A DNA stretch of 29,295 nt from an uncultured Collinsella sp. (GTDB taxonomy: Bacteria > Actinomycetota > Coriobacteriia > Coriobacteriales > Coriobacteriaceae), in contig USEF01000004.1 of assembly GCA_900553475.1 (NCBI GenBank), positions 1 through 29,295 of the forward strand, read 5' to 3'. The number at the start of each line of letters is the position of its first letter. The stretch's first letter is position 1. A program made the position numbers and the translations under genes. The notes below the pieces were generated by a model. That model was given only the letters and a program-made list of their open reading frames with translations. It had not been told where the DNA came from and ran no database searches. Below, piece after piece: positions 14,965-23,188 of this stretch.

Positions 14965-16962
14965 ATGGCAAAAAACACCGCAAACTATGGTAACGACAGT
15001 ATCCGCCAGCTCAAGGACGAGGAGCGCGTACGTCTGCGCCCCGCCGTTATCTTTGGCTCGGATGGACTCGACGGTTGTGCGCATGCCGCCTTCGAGATCC
15101 TGTCCAACGCCGTTGACGAGGCGCGCCAGGGCTACGGCAAGCTCATCACCCTTACCGCCTTTCGCGATGGCTCCATTCAGGTAGAGGACAACGGCCGTGG
15201 CTGCCCGCTCGACTGGAACCCCTCCGAGAAGCGCTTTAACTGGGAACTCGTCTTTTGCGAGCTCTATGCCGGCGGCAAGTACAACAACAACCAGGGCGGC
15301 GACTACGACTTCTCGCTCGGCACCAACGGCCTGGGCTCGTGCGCAACCCAGTACGCCTCAGAATACATGGATGTCACGGTCTGGCGCGATGGCAACAAAT
15401 ACTCCCTGCACTTTAAAAAGGGCAAGGTCGTCGGCGCCAAAAAGAAGGCACTCGAGATTGAGCCCAGCGACGAGGACCGCACCGGCACCACCATCAAGTG
15501 GCGTCCCGATCTTGAAGTCTTTACCTCCATCAGCATTCCCCACGAGTGGTATCGCGAGACCATGCGCCGCCAGGCCGTGGTCAACGCCAACGTGACCTTC
15601 CGCCTGCGTATCGAGGGCGACGATGGCGAGTTTTCCGAAGAGGATTTTTGCTATCCCAAGGGCATCGAGGACTACGTGCTCGAAAAGGTCGGTACCGACT
15701 ATCTCACCGAACCCTTCTTTATCGAGGCCGACCGCCGCGGTCGCGACCGCGAGGACTTGCCCGACTACAATGTAAAGATCACCGCGTGCATGTGCTTCTC
15801 GCGCACCTTCACGATGCAGGAGTACTACCACAACTCCTCCTGGCTCGAGAACGGCGGCTCGCCCGAAAAGGCAGCCCGCAGCGCTCTGACCAGCGCCATC
15901 GATGCCTACATTAAGCAACAGGGCAAATACAACAAAAACGAGAGCGGCATTAAATGGCAAGACGTCCAGGACTGCCTGGTGCTGGTGACCAACTGCTTCT
16001 CCACTCAGACGTCCTACGAAAACCAGACCAAGAAGGCCATCAATAACCGCTTTATCCAGCAGGCCATGACCGCCTTCTTTAAGGAGCGCCTCTCGACCTA
16101 CTTGATCGAGAACAAAGACGCCGCCAACAAGATCATGGAGCAGGTGCTCATCAACAAGCGCTCGCGCGAGAATGCCGAGAAGACGCGCCAGAGCATCAAG
16201 ACCAACCTGCAGCAGAAGACCGACATGGCCAACCGCGTGCAGAAATTCATCGACTGCCGCTCCAAGGACAAGAGCCGCCGCGAGATCTACATCGTAGAGG
16301 GCGACTCGGCAGCAGGCGCCATTCGCACCTCGCGCGATGCCGAGTTCCAGGGCGTTATGCCCGTCCGCGGCAAGATCCTCAACTGCCTAAAGGAGGATTA
16401 TCCGCGCATCTTTAAGTCCGACATCATCATGGACCTCATGCGCGTGCTGGGCTGCGGCGTGGAGATCAAGGACAAGCGGATCAAGAACCTCGGTGCCTTT
16501 GACCTGGACAACCTCAACTGGAACAAGGTCATCATCTGTACGGACGCCGATGTCGACGGTTATCACATCCGCACGCTCGTGCTCACCATGCTCTATCGCC
16601 TGGTGCCCACGCTTATCGACGAGGGCTACGTGTATATCGCCGAGTCGCCGCTCTACGAGATCAACTGCAAAGAAAAGACCTACTTTGCTTACACCGAGCT
16701 CGAGAAAAACGGCATTCTTAAAGAGATTGGCGACCAGAAGTGCTCCATCAACCGGTCCAAGGGTCTTGGTGAGAACGATCCGGACATGATGTGGCTCACC
16801 ACCATGAACCCCGAGACGCGCCGCCTGATCAAGGTAGAGCCCGAGGACGTCACCAAGATGGAAACCATGTTCAATCTGTTGCTGGGCAACGACGAGGCGG
16901 GCCGCAAGCGCCATATCTCCGAGCACGGCAAGGAATACCTGGACCAGCTGGACCTGCAGTAG
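14965..16962 (+). CDS. type IIA topoisomerase ATPase subunit, ParE/GyrB-like
   Basis: A 665-residue ATPase/TOPRIM subunit of a type II DNA topoisomerase. The GHKL ATP site is complete: E44-x3-N48 in FEILSNAVDE, D75-N-G-R-G79, and a GTNGLGS lid motif. The TOPRIM domain has IVEGDSAAG and the metal-binding DADVDGYHI, followed by the usual C-terminal RSKGLGE. It is clearly divergent from housekeeping GyrB. The canonical RPGMYIGS is RPAVIFGS here, the GGLHGVG lid becomes GTNGLGS, and EGDSAGG becomes EGDSAAG. These are features I associate with a clostridial/coriobacterial second topoisomerase. GAGAG before the ATG is a weak SD. The partner subunit starts 45 bases downstream, so they form one operon. 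It probably acts in decatenation or relaxation as a topoisomerase IV equivalent, but the sequence alone cannot separate that from gyrase. Confidence 0.92.
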   Translation: MAKNTANYGNDSIRQLKDEERVRLRPAVIFGSDGLDGCAHAAFEILSNAVDEARQGYGKLITLTAFRDGSIQVEDNGRGCPLDWNPSEKRFNWELVFCELYAGGKYNNNQGGDYDFSLGTNGLGSCATQYASEYMDVTVWRDGNKYSLHFKKGKVVGAKKKALEIEPSDEDRTGTTIKWRPDLEVFTSISIPHEWYRETMRRQAVVNANVTFRLRIEGDDGEFSEEDFCYPKGIEDYVLEKVGTDYLTEPFFIEADRRGRDREDLPDYNVKITACMCFSRTFTMQEYYHNSSWLENGGSPEKAARSALTSAIDAYIKQQGKYNKNESGIKWQDVQDCLVLVTNCFSTQTSYENQTKKAINNRFIQQAMTAFFKERLSTYLIENKDAANKIMEQVLINKRSRENAEKTRQSIKTNLQQKTDMANRVQKFIDCRSKDKSRREIYIVEGDSAAGAIRTSRDAEFQGVMPVRGKILNCLKEDYPRIFKSDIIMDLMRVLGCGVEIKDKRIKNLGAFDLDNLNWNKVIICTDADVDGYHIRTLVLTMLYRLVPTLIDEGYVYIAESPLYEINCKEKTYFAYTELEKNGILKEIGDQKCSINRSKGLGENDPDMMWLTTMNPETRRLIKVEPEDVTKMETMFNLLLGNDEAGRKRHISEHGKEYLDQLDLQ

Positions 16963-17007
16963 CAGTAATTCGATAACGACGGCCCATAAGAAGTTCAAGA
17001 GGAAATC

Positions 17008-19248
17008 GTGGCAAAGAAGAAGACGAAAAACCAGCCCAAGAAAAAGCAGGTCAACGCCGAGAACGTCATCGGCCTGCACTCCGAGGTCACCGATCAGCCG
17101 ATTACGCAGACGCTCGAGGTCAACTACATGCCCTACGCCATGAGCGTCAACGTCTCGCGTGCGTTCCCCGAGATCGACGGCTTTAAGCCCTCGCACCGCA
17201 AGCTGCTCTACACCATGTACAAGATGGGCCTGCTCAAGGGTGAGCGTCAGAAGAGCGCCAACATCGTGGGCCAGACCATGAAGCTCAACCCGCACGGCGA
17301 TGCCGCGATCTACGAGACGATGGTGCGCCTGGCCACCGGCAACGAGGCGCTGCTCGCCCCCTTCGTGGAGTCGAAGGGCAACTTTGGCAAGTACTATTCG
17401 GGCGACCTGAGCTACGCCGCCTCGCGTTATACCGAGGCCAAGCTCTCCCCCATCAGCGCAGAGATCTTCAAGGACATCGACAAGGACCCGGTCGACTTCG
17501 TCGACAGCTACGACGGCGCCATGAAGGAGCCACGCCTGCTGCCCACCACGTTCCCCAACATCCTTGTCTCGGCCAACAAGGGTATCGGCGTCGCCATGGC
17601 GTCCGACATCTGCGGCTTCAACCTCAACGAGGTCTGCACCGCCACCATGCACTACCTGCAGGATCCCGACTGCGACCTGCTCGAGTACATGCCCATGCCC
17701 GACTTCTCGACCGGCGGCGAGATCATCTACCGCCGCGAGGAAATGGAAAAGATTATCGAGACCGGCCTTGGCAGCTTCCAGATCCGTTCCCGCTGGCGCT
17801 GGATTCCCGAAGAGCGCATCATCGAGGTCTACGAGATTCCCTACACCACCAAAACCGATGTCATCATCGAGCGCATCGTCAAGCTCTCCAAGGAGGGCAA
17901 GGTCAAGGAGATCGCCGACATCCGCGACGAGACCGACCTTTCGGGTCTGCGCATCGCTATCGACCTTAAGCGCGGCGTCGACCCCGATAAGCTCATGGCG
18001 AAGCTCTATCGCTCGACCACGCTGCAGGATTCGTTCTCGTGCAACTTCAACGTGCTCGTCGACGGCTATCCCCGTGTTATGGGCGTGCGCCAGATTCTGC
18101 ACGAGTGGGTCAAATGGCGTATTGAGTCCACGCGTCGCCGCATTAACTTTGACCTGGGCAAAAAGTCCGAGCGCCTGCACCTGCTGCACGGCCTCGAGGC
18201 AATCTTGCTCGACATCGACAAGGCCATCGCCATCATCCGCGGCACCAAGCTCGAGGCCGAGGTCGTGCCCAACCTTATGAAGGGTTTCGACATCGACGAG
18301 ACCCAGGCCGAGTTTGTTGCCGAACTCAAGCTCCGCAACATCAACGAGGAGTACATCCTCAACCGCACCAAGGACATCGCTAAGCTCGAGGGTGAGATTG
18401 CCGAGCTTGAGGAGATCCTCTCCAGCGAGGAGAACATCAAGAAGGTCATCAGCGACGAGCTGGCCGCGGTCAACAAGAAGTACGTGATGCCGCGCCGCAC
18501 GGGTAGGATCGAGCCCCATGAGGTTATCGAAGTAAGCTTGGAGCCCGAGGTCGAGGAGTACCCGGTCACCATCATGCTCTCGCGCGATGGCTACCTTAAG
18601 AAGATGACGGACCGCGTACTCAAAAAGGCGACCACGCTCAAGTACAAGGACGGCGACAAACCCTTTATCGAGTTCCCGTCCTCCAACACGCACGAGCTGC
18701 TCGTGTTTACCAACAAGAGTCAGGTGTACAAGTGCAAGGTTGCGGCATTTGAGGACACCAAGTCGGCCCAGCTGGGCTCGTATCTGCCCACCGACCTCGA
18801 GATGGAACCCGACGAGAGCGTCATCTGGGTCATCGACCCCGAGGACTACAAGGCCGACGTGCTGTTCGTCTTTGAGAACGGCCGCGTGGTGCGCGTCGCG
18901 CTTTCTGGATACGTCACCAAGACCAACCGCAAGCGCCTCAAGAACGCCATCTACGGTGGCAGCAAGCTGCTGTATGCCCAGGTGCTCAAGGAAGATCGCG
19001 ACATCGCGCTGGTCTCGAGCGACTACCGCCTGATGAATTTCAACACGTCGCTGCTCAAGACCAAGACGACCACCAACACGCAGGGCGTCCAGGCCTTTAC
19101 GGCCAAGAAGGGCCGCTCGGTCACCACCGTCGGCACGACCGAGGAGATTCTTGGCGCCGGCGTCTCCGCCGAGAAGTTCACCACGCAGAGTCTGCCCTCC
19201 GCTGGTGCCCTCATGAAAGAAAACGACATGCCGAGTTTGTTTGACTAA
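17008..19248 (+). CDS. type IIA topoisomerase cleavage subunit, ParC/GyrA-like
   Basis: A 746-residue DNA-cleavage subunit. The Lys-rich tail (1-14) is followed by the breakage-reunion domain, with YMPYAMSVNVSRAFPEIDG and the catalytic pair Arg140-Tyr141 in AASRYTEAKLS. A coiled-coil arm (about 440-490, LEGEIAELEEILSSEE) and a short C-terminal region come next. The last 250 residues contain beta-propeller-like units but no GyrA-box (QRRGGKG-type) motif, which favours a topoisomerase IV-like, non-supercoiling role. In the quinolone pocket, the positions equal to E. coli GyrA Ser83 and Asp87 are Ala99 and Glu103 (PHGDAAIYE). Start is GTG, with AGAGGA six bases upstream. It is encoded with the ParE-like subunit and ends before a strong bidirectional terminator. 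Confidence 0.92.
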   Translation: MAKKKTKNQPKKKQVNAENVIGLHSEVTDQPITQTLEVNYMPYAMSVNVSRAFPEIDGFKPSHRKLLYTMYKMGLLKGERQKSANIVGQTMKLNPHGDAAIYETMVRLATGNEALLAPFVESKGNFGKYYSGDLSYAASRYTEAKLSPISAEIFKDIDKDPVDFVDSYDGAMKEPRLLPTTFPNILVSANKGIGVAMASDICGFNLNEVCTATMHYLQDPDCDLLEYMPMPDFSTGGEIIYRREEMEKIIETGLGSFQIRSRWRWIPEERIIEVYEIPYTTKTDVIIERIVKLSKEGKVKEIADIRDETDLSGLRIAIDLKRGVDPDKLMAKLYRSTTLQDSFSCNFNVLVDGYPRVMGVRQILHEWVKWRIESTRRRINFDLGKKSERLHLLHGLEAILLDIDKAIAIIRGTKLEAEVVPNLMKGFDIDETQAEFVAELKLRNINEEYILNRTKDIAKLEGEIAELEEILSSEENIKKVISDELAAVNKKYVMPRRTGRIEPHEVIEVSLEPEVEEYPVTIMLSRDGYLKKMTDRVLKKATTLKYKDGDKPFIEFPSSNTHELLVFTNKSQVYKCKVAAFEDTKSAQLGSYLPTDLEMEPDESVIWVIDPEDYKADVLFVFENGRVVRVALSGYVTKTNRKRLKNAIYGGSKLLYAQVLKEDRDIALVSSDYRLMNFNTSLLKTKTTTNTQGVQAFTAKKGRSVTTVGTTEEILGAGVSAEKFTTQSLPSAGALMKENDMPSLFD

Positions 19249-19286
19249 AACGACGGCAGTCGAACTGGTACAAGCCACAAACCAAC

Positions 19287-19324
19287 GGGGCCCGGAGCGC
19301 AGTAAATGCCGCGCTCCGGGCCCC
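19287..19324. terminator. strong bidirectional terminator-like hairpin
   Basis: Two perfect 14-base arms (19287-19300 and 19311-19324, starting GGGGCCCGG) enclose a 10-base loop, between the convergent topoisomerase operon and ATPase gene. There is no true T-run on the plus side. On the minus side it is followed by GTTGGTTTG. The stem is G/C-rich enough to stall either polymerase. Confidence 0.72.
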
Positions 19325-19346
19325 ATGCATTACAGCAACATCATCC

Positions 19347-20636
19347 CTATAGACAAAATGCCGCATAAAGTGGAACAGACATAAGCCCATCATTCATTCC
19401 AAAGGGCTTAGTCGATAGCCTGATAAGGCGCACGCCTTGATGGGTCTTTTTTAGCGAGGACAGATTTCGAGATCTTGTGTTCTCCCCCGCCTTGACTTCA
19501 ATCGCAGACAAGCATCCCTGCTTCTCTACTACAAAGTCGATTTCCGCACGATTGTCTCGCGCCCAATAATGCAGCGGATAGCCCATGGCTGAAAGCTGTT
19601 GGGCAACGTAGTTTTCGGTAAGTGCACCCATGAATGTGCCGCCGATGCCGGCAAGAATATCGGCGCGTTGAGCACCGGCCTTGGAGACGAGCAGCCCTGT
19701 ATCCGCCTGATAGATTTTAAAAGCAGAAGGGTTAACGAAGGCCTCTAGAGGGCTTTCGATCTGCCCAACTAGGCTGCAGCGCGCCACCGTACCCGACAAT
19801 ACAAGCCAGTCGAGAGCATCTCCAAAGAGAGACGCATTGCCCCCCGCTCGCACTACCTTGTATTGAAATTTACGATTCTCTTTGGCAAGCTGCTGTGGAA
19901 TGGAATCGAAGCACGCACGCGTCTTTGCGCTCAAGCGTTCATCAGCATATTTATTGGTGTCGGCGGAATATCCGTCGAGAATAATCCGATGCTTTTCGGC
20001 CACATCAATGATTGACTGATCATCGATGTACGTTTGGACCGCCTCGGGCATTCCGCCAACAACAAGATACTGTCGATAGAGCCCAAGCGCCTTTTCATGA
20101 AGGCTTGGCGCAAGAGGTCCCATTGACTCGAATGATGAACGTATCTCGTCGACCAGTTGATCGTGTCCCATCGCCCAGAGAAACTCCTCGAAATCGAGTG
20201 GGGTCATCTCAATCAAGTCGGTCTTTCCAACGGGGAACGAATACGACTGATGGTTAATGGCAACCCCAAGAAGCGACCCAGCAGCCGCAACGTAATACTC
20301 GGGAGCATCTTCGCAAAAGTATTTAAGGGAAGTGAGCGCTTCCTCGCATGCCTGGATCTCGTCAATGAACAGTAAGGTTTTGCCAGGCACGATACGCTGT
20401 CCGGTACGAGCCTCGATCGCGCGTACGATCGAATGAGGGTCAAGACCGCCCGAAAAATCCGCTCGCGCCGACCGGTCGTTCTCAAGGTTCACGTAGACAA
20501 CCGATTCGAAAAGATCCTGGGCGTACGTTCTGAGCAGATAGGTCTTGCCACACTGGCGCACGCCTTTGACCAGCAGAGGTTTTCTATCAGCCCTGTCTCG
20601 CCATTCCCTAAGGAGCTCGTCTGCCTTGCGACGCAT
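19347..20636 (-). CDS. AAA ATPase with DUF4143 domain
   Basis: A 429-residue protein of the AAA_14/DUF4143 group. N-terminal ATPase: Walker A GVRQCGKT (25-32), Walker B LLFIDEIQ with Asp92-Glu93, and sensor AAAGSLLGV. C-terminal DUF4143 domain (about 200-390): AEIDFVVEK followed by AIEVKAGE, an E/D-x(n)-E-x-K pattern resembling PD-(D/E)xK nucleases. Such genes are common, mobile and mostly uncharacterised. The frame extends to a TTG at 20642 directly against the SD. GGGAAGG lies six bases before the ATG at 20636, so I use that. Stand-alone gene, convergent with the topoisomerase operon. A broken relative lies at 27465-28033. Function is unknown. Confidence 0.9.
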   Translation of the reverse strand: MRRKADELLREWRDRADRKPLLVKGVRQCGKTYLLRTYAQDLFESVVYVNLENDRSARADFSGGLDPHSIVRAIEARTGQRIVPGKTLLFIDEIQACEEALTSLKYFCEDAPEYYVAAAGSLLGVAINHQSYSFPVGKTDLIEMTPLDFEEFLWAMGHDQLVDEIRSSFESMGPLAPSLHEKALGLYRQYLVVGGMPEAVQTYIDDQSIIDVAEKHRIILDGYSADTNKYADERLSAKTRACFDSIPQQLAKENRKFQYKVVRAGGNASLFGDALDWLVLSGTVARCSLVGQIESPLEAFVNPSAFKIYQADTGLLVSKAGAQRADILAGIGGTFMGALTENYVAQQLSAMGYPLHYWARDNRAEIDFVVEKQGCLSAIEVKAGENTRSRNLSSLKKTHQGVRLIRLSTKPFGMNDGLMSVPLYAAFCL

Positions 20637-20671
20637 ACGCAACCTTCCCTCATAAACTTATGTTTGACAAT

Positions 20672-20699
20672 ATTTTAACGTTGATTAATTTGTTTTCAG
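20672..20699 (-). promoter_or_regulatory. candidate promoter of the AAA/DUF4143 gene
   Basis: Within an A/T-rich stretch (20640-20730), minus-strand CTGAAA (20699-20694) and TAAAAT (20677-20672) are 16 bases apart. They are placed to give a start site about 28 bases before the ATG. Confidence 0.4.
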
Positions 20700-20801
20700 T
20701 TATTTTTCTGCGTTTAAAAATTGTTCTATACGGCACTTGAGGGAATTCGCCCCTATCTCTCGGTAAGGACAGCAAGCATTTCCGCCAACGCCGATTGCCA
20801 T
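20700..20801 (-). CDS. possible 33-aa ORF after the oxidoreductase
   Basis: ATG at 20801 to TAA at 20700 encodes 33 residues, beginning MAIGVGGNACCPYREIGANS and ending LKCRIEQFLNAEK. It lies in the same frame as the oxidoreductase upstream, after two stop codons (20850 and 20817). There is no good SD, only a weak AAGAAG. The ending has protein-like amphipathic composition, so it may be a piece of another gene or of a repeat. I do not recognise it. The rest of the 20637-20849 gap shows only the A/T-rich promoter. Confidence 0.2.
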   Translation of the reverse strand: MAIGVGGNACCPYREIGANSLKCRIEQFLNAEK

Positions 20802-20849
20802 GCGTTCTTCTTGCCCTTAGGCCAGCTTGCGAGCGAGCTCTCGCACCTC

Positions 20850-21347
20850 TTATAACTTGGGCGACGATGCCATGCTGTCGCGCTCGGTCATGCCGCTGAT
20901 GGTGACAATGCCCTGGTCCTCCCACTTGCAGTACGCGCAGGTTGACTTGTACATAGCGATCGCCGCGTCATAGACGCCCTCGCTGTGGCTATCGAGCAAA
21001 AGGGCCGTCTTGGTGAACGGGAAGCCCGTGGCGCCGAAGGCGTACAGGCGGTCGATGGCGGCCTTCTCCTGCGCGGTGATATCAAACCAGTAGATAGGCG
21101 AAGCGAAGACAACCATGTCGGCGTCTTTCAGCGACTCGATCACGTTGGCCATGTCATCCTTCTGCACGCAAGTGCCCTCGTGGGCAAAGCAATACTGACA
21201 CCCCAGGCAACCAGCGATTTTCTTGCTGGCAACGCGGACGACCTCGACCGTATTGCCGCCCTCACGCGCGGTCTCGGCAAACGCCTCGACCATGGTGTCG
21301 GTATTGGCGCCCTTACGCGGGCTGCCGCTCAATACAACGATATTCAT
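20850..21347 (-). CDS. flavodoxin-fold NAD(P)H oxidoreductase, C-terminus clipped
   Basis: A 165-residue FMN-dependent NAD(P)H:acceptor oxidoreductase. The N-terminal FMN phosphate-binding loop is SGSPRKGANTD (7-17). A cysteine cluster CLGCQYC (about 48-54) is typical of the iron-sulfur-flavoprotein-like branch. The flavin-contact segment is FASPIYWFDITAQEKAAIDR, and GIVTISGMTE lies near the end. AAGGGAG lies eight bases before the ATG. The reading frame ends at TAA 20850-20852, but the next ten codons read EVRELARKLA and then stop (20817-20819), which is how the last helix of the family usually looks. So a single change probably created an early stop. The fold core is complete and the enzyme may still work. 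Confidence 0.82.
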   Translation of the reverse strand: MNIVVLSGSPRKGANTDTMVEAFAETAREGGNTVEVVRVASKKIAGCLGCQYCFAHEGTCVQKDDMANVIESLKDADMVVFASPIYWFDITAQEKAAIDRLYAFGATGFPFTKTALLLDSHSEGVYDAAIAMYKSTCAYCKWEDQGIVTISGMTERDSMASSPKL

Positions 21348-21390
21348 AGGAATCTCCCTTCTTCATGCCGCAGGTGCGCAGCATGTTTTC

Positions 21391-21419
21391 TTGTAACCAA
21401 AACGAATGGGGTTATTCAA
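21391..21419 (-). promoter_or_regulatory. candidate promoter of the oxidoreductase
   Basis: Minus-strand TTGAAT (21419-21414) and TTACAA (21396-21391), 17 bases apart, lie about 45 bases before the oxidoreductase ATG. The -10 is poor. A small hairpin, CTTGA (21469-21473) with TCAAG (21481-21485), follows the hydrolase pseudogene just upstream and may end its transcript. Confidence 0.28.
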
Positions 21420-21492
21420 TCGCCTCGTTTCAGCTACTCCCGCTCTTTAGAAGAATCGTTGCTGGAGACTTGACATTAAATCAAGGCACGTC

Positions 21493-22464
21493 TTATTTCA
21501 GATACTCTTCAAAGAACACTTTCAGCTTTCCGAACGGAATGATGTCCATCTGATCGTAAAGGTCGGTGTGGTTGGCACCGGGGATAATGAGCAGTTCCTT
21601 GTTGTCCCCGGTCAGCTTGCCGTACGCGGTTTCGCTGAAATAGCGGGAGTGCGCCTTCTCGCCGTGCACCAGCAACACGGCGGAACGGATCTCGCCGGCG
21701 TACTGCAAGATCGGCATATTCAAAAACGACAGCGAAGACGTCACATTCCAGCCGCCATTGGAGCCCAGGCTGCGGGGATGGTAGCCTCGCGGAGTCTTAT
21801 AGTAGGCATAATAGTCCTTCACAAACTGCGGTGCGTCCTCCGGCAACGGATCGACCACACCGCCTGCCAGAGCATAGGTACCGTTTTTGTAATCTACAGT
21901 GCGCTGTGCATTCATGGCTTTTTTCTTCTCATAGCGTGCCTGCTCAGAATCCTCAGCATCAAAATATCCGTTGGCAGTTACACGGGTCATGTCGTACATG
22001 GTAGCGGTGACGGTGGCCTTGATGCGGGTGTCGATGGCTGCGGCATTGATTGCCATGCCGCCCCAACCGCAGATGCCGATGATGCCGATGCGCTCCGGAT
22101 CGACGTTTTCCTGTACCGAGAGGAAGTCCACCGCTGCGCAGAAGTCCTCGGTATTGATGTCCGGCGATGCTACATACCGGGGCGTGCCGCCGCTCTCCCC
22201 GGTATAGGACGGGTCGAAGGCAAGCGTGAAAAAGCCCAGTTCCGCCATCTTTTGCGCATAAAGACCGGACGATTGCTCCTTCACCGCGCCAAACGGGCCG
22301 CTGACGGCGATGGCGGGCAGCTTGCCTTCCGCGTTCTTAGGCACGTACACGTCGGCCGCCAGCGTGATGCCGTATCGGTTGTGGAAGGTCGCCTTGTTGT
22401 GCTCAACCTTGCCGCTTTTGGGGAATACCTTGTCTCATTCCTGCGTCAGTTTCAACTGCTCCAT
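21493..22464 (-). pseudogene. alpha/beta hydrolase, stop at codon 10
   Basis: Dienelactone-hydrolase-like alpha/beta hydrolase. The intended gene starts at the ATG at 22464: AAGGAGG lies seven bases upstream, and the first codons read MEQLKLTQE. Codon 10 is TGA (22435-22437), and the frame then continues DKVFPKSGKVEHNKATFHNR and on to a normal end. A Trp (TGG) there would give QEWDKVFPKS, the usual opening of this family, so a single G-to-A change is the simple explanation. The remaining frame is intact: nucleophile elbow GICGWGG (Cys as nucleophile), the acid region LLVHGEKAHS and catalytic His in PGANHTDLYD. An internal GTG start at 22350 is possible but has no SD. The stop may therefore be recent. 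It follows the cupin remnant by two bases, so the two were an operon. Confidence 0.8.
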
Positions 22465-22466
22465 GC

Positions 22467-22632
22467 CTAAGCCTCCTTGTCAGTCGCTTTAAGGTATTGC
22501 TCGTCGTCCACGGGCTCCAACCACTCGTTGGAGGCCTCCTCGCCCGGAACCTCCACCGCGAGATGGGAGAACCAGCTGTCGGGCGCCGCACCGTGCCAGT
22601 GCTTTACGCCTGCGGGAATATTTACTACAGTA
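22467..22632 (-). pseudogene. cupin-domain protein, C-terminal remnant
   Basis: About the last 55 residues of a small cupin protein. VVNIPAGVKHWHG carries the second metal-binding HxH motif, followed by APDSWFSHLAVEVPG and EWLEPVDDEQYL. The family is normally about 130-140 residues, with the first barrel motif upstream. Here the frame upstream of about 22632 is simply the antisense of the MerR helix-turn-helix, so the 5' half is missing. The last codons contain the SD of the downstream hydrolase. The fragment lacks a start and cannot fold as a full barrel. Confidence 0.75.
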
Positions 22633-23052
22633 GCGGAGATGTTCGGTCTGCCCGTTTCCACGCTGCGTTATTACGACAAACAGGGATTGTTTCCGGAATT
22701 GGAGCGGACGTCCGGCATTCGCCGATTCGGCGATACGGGACTCGAGGCGCTTCGGGTCATCGAATGCTTAAAGAAAGCCGGAATGGAGATCAAGGACATC
22801 CGGCTGTTCATGGAATGGTGTGCGGAGGGCCCATCGACATATCCCAAGCGCAAGGCCATGTTCGAGGAGCGAAAAGCCCACATGGAGTCGGAGATTGCGA
22901 AGATGAACCGCGCGCTGGACATGTTGAAGTTCAAATGCTGGTACTACGAGCAGGCGATTCAGGATGGCAACGAGGATAGAGTGAAGGCGCTGATCCCCGA
23001 CGATTTGCCGGAAGAGATCAAAGATACCTACAATAACGCCCACGCTCAATAA
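22627..23052 (+). pseudogene. MerR-family regulator lacking its first codons
   Basis: A MerR regulator in which everything from TVAEMFGLPVSTLRYYD onward is intact. Helix-turn-helix, wing (SGIRRFGDTG), effector-linked helix (ALRVIECLKKAGMEIKDI) and the dimerisation coiled coil to the end are all present. The five to seven residues that normally precede VAEMFG, with the start codon and SD, are absent. The plus-strand codons before it are the antisense of a cupin gene. Possible starts are an internal ATG at 22639, with GCGGAG directly against it, or a TTG at 22477 giving a 54-residue antisense-derived leader. Neither is convincing. Such regulators typically control adjacent reductase/cupin genes, so loss of control of this region is likely. 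It could still be expressed as a chimera. Confidence 0.65.
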
Positions 23053-23100
23053 TGCCGCCCGATGCTCAAGGGGCTTTGGCAAGGGGCTCTTTCCGAGCAG

Positions 23101-23140
23101 AACGAAAAAGAAAGCCTCCGAACCAGAGGGTCCGGAGGCT
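23101..23140. terminator. terminator between MerR remnant and LysR gene
   Basis: AGCCTCCG (23113-23120) and CGGAGGCT (23133-23140) form an 8-bp stem with a 12-base loop. On the minus strand it is followed by TTCTTTTTC, a good intrinsic terminator for the LysR gene. On the plus strand it is followed by GTTATT, weaker, serving the MerR remnant. Confidence 0.75.
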
Positions 23141-23188
23141 GTTATTCCCGTTATTCCCATAGGCATAAGCGCATCTGTTCGCGATTGC

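Noticed and set aside
16387..19326. A 979-codon open frame on the minus strand opposite the topoisomerase operon
   Set aside because: It is fully antisense to two well-supported genes, has repetitive V/L/D/G-rich composition from G/C-biased codons, and matches no family.
20664..20691. Plus-strand promoter TTGACA-16-TAATTT
   Set aside because: A good match by sequence, but it points into minus-strand genes with no plus-strand gene after it; likely chance in an A/T-rich stretch.
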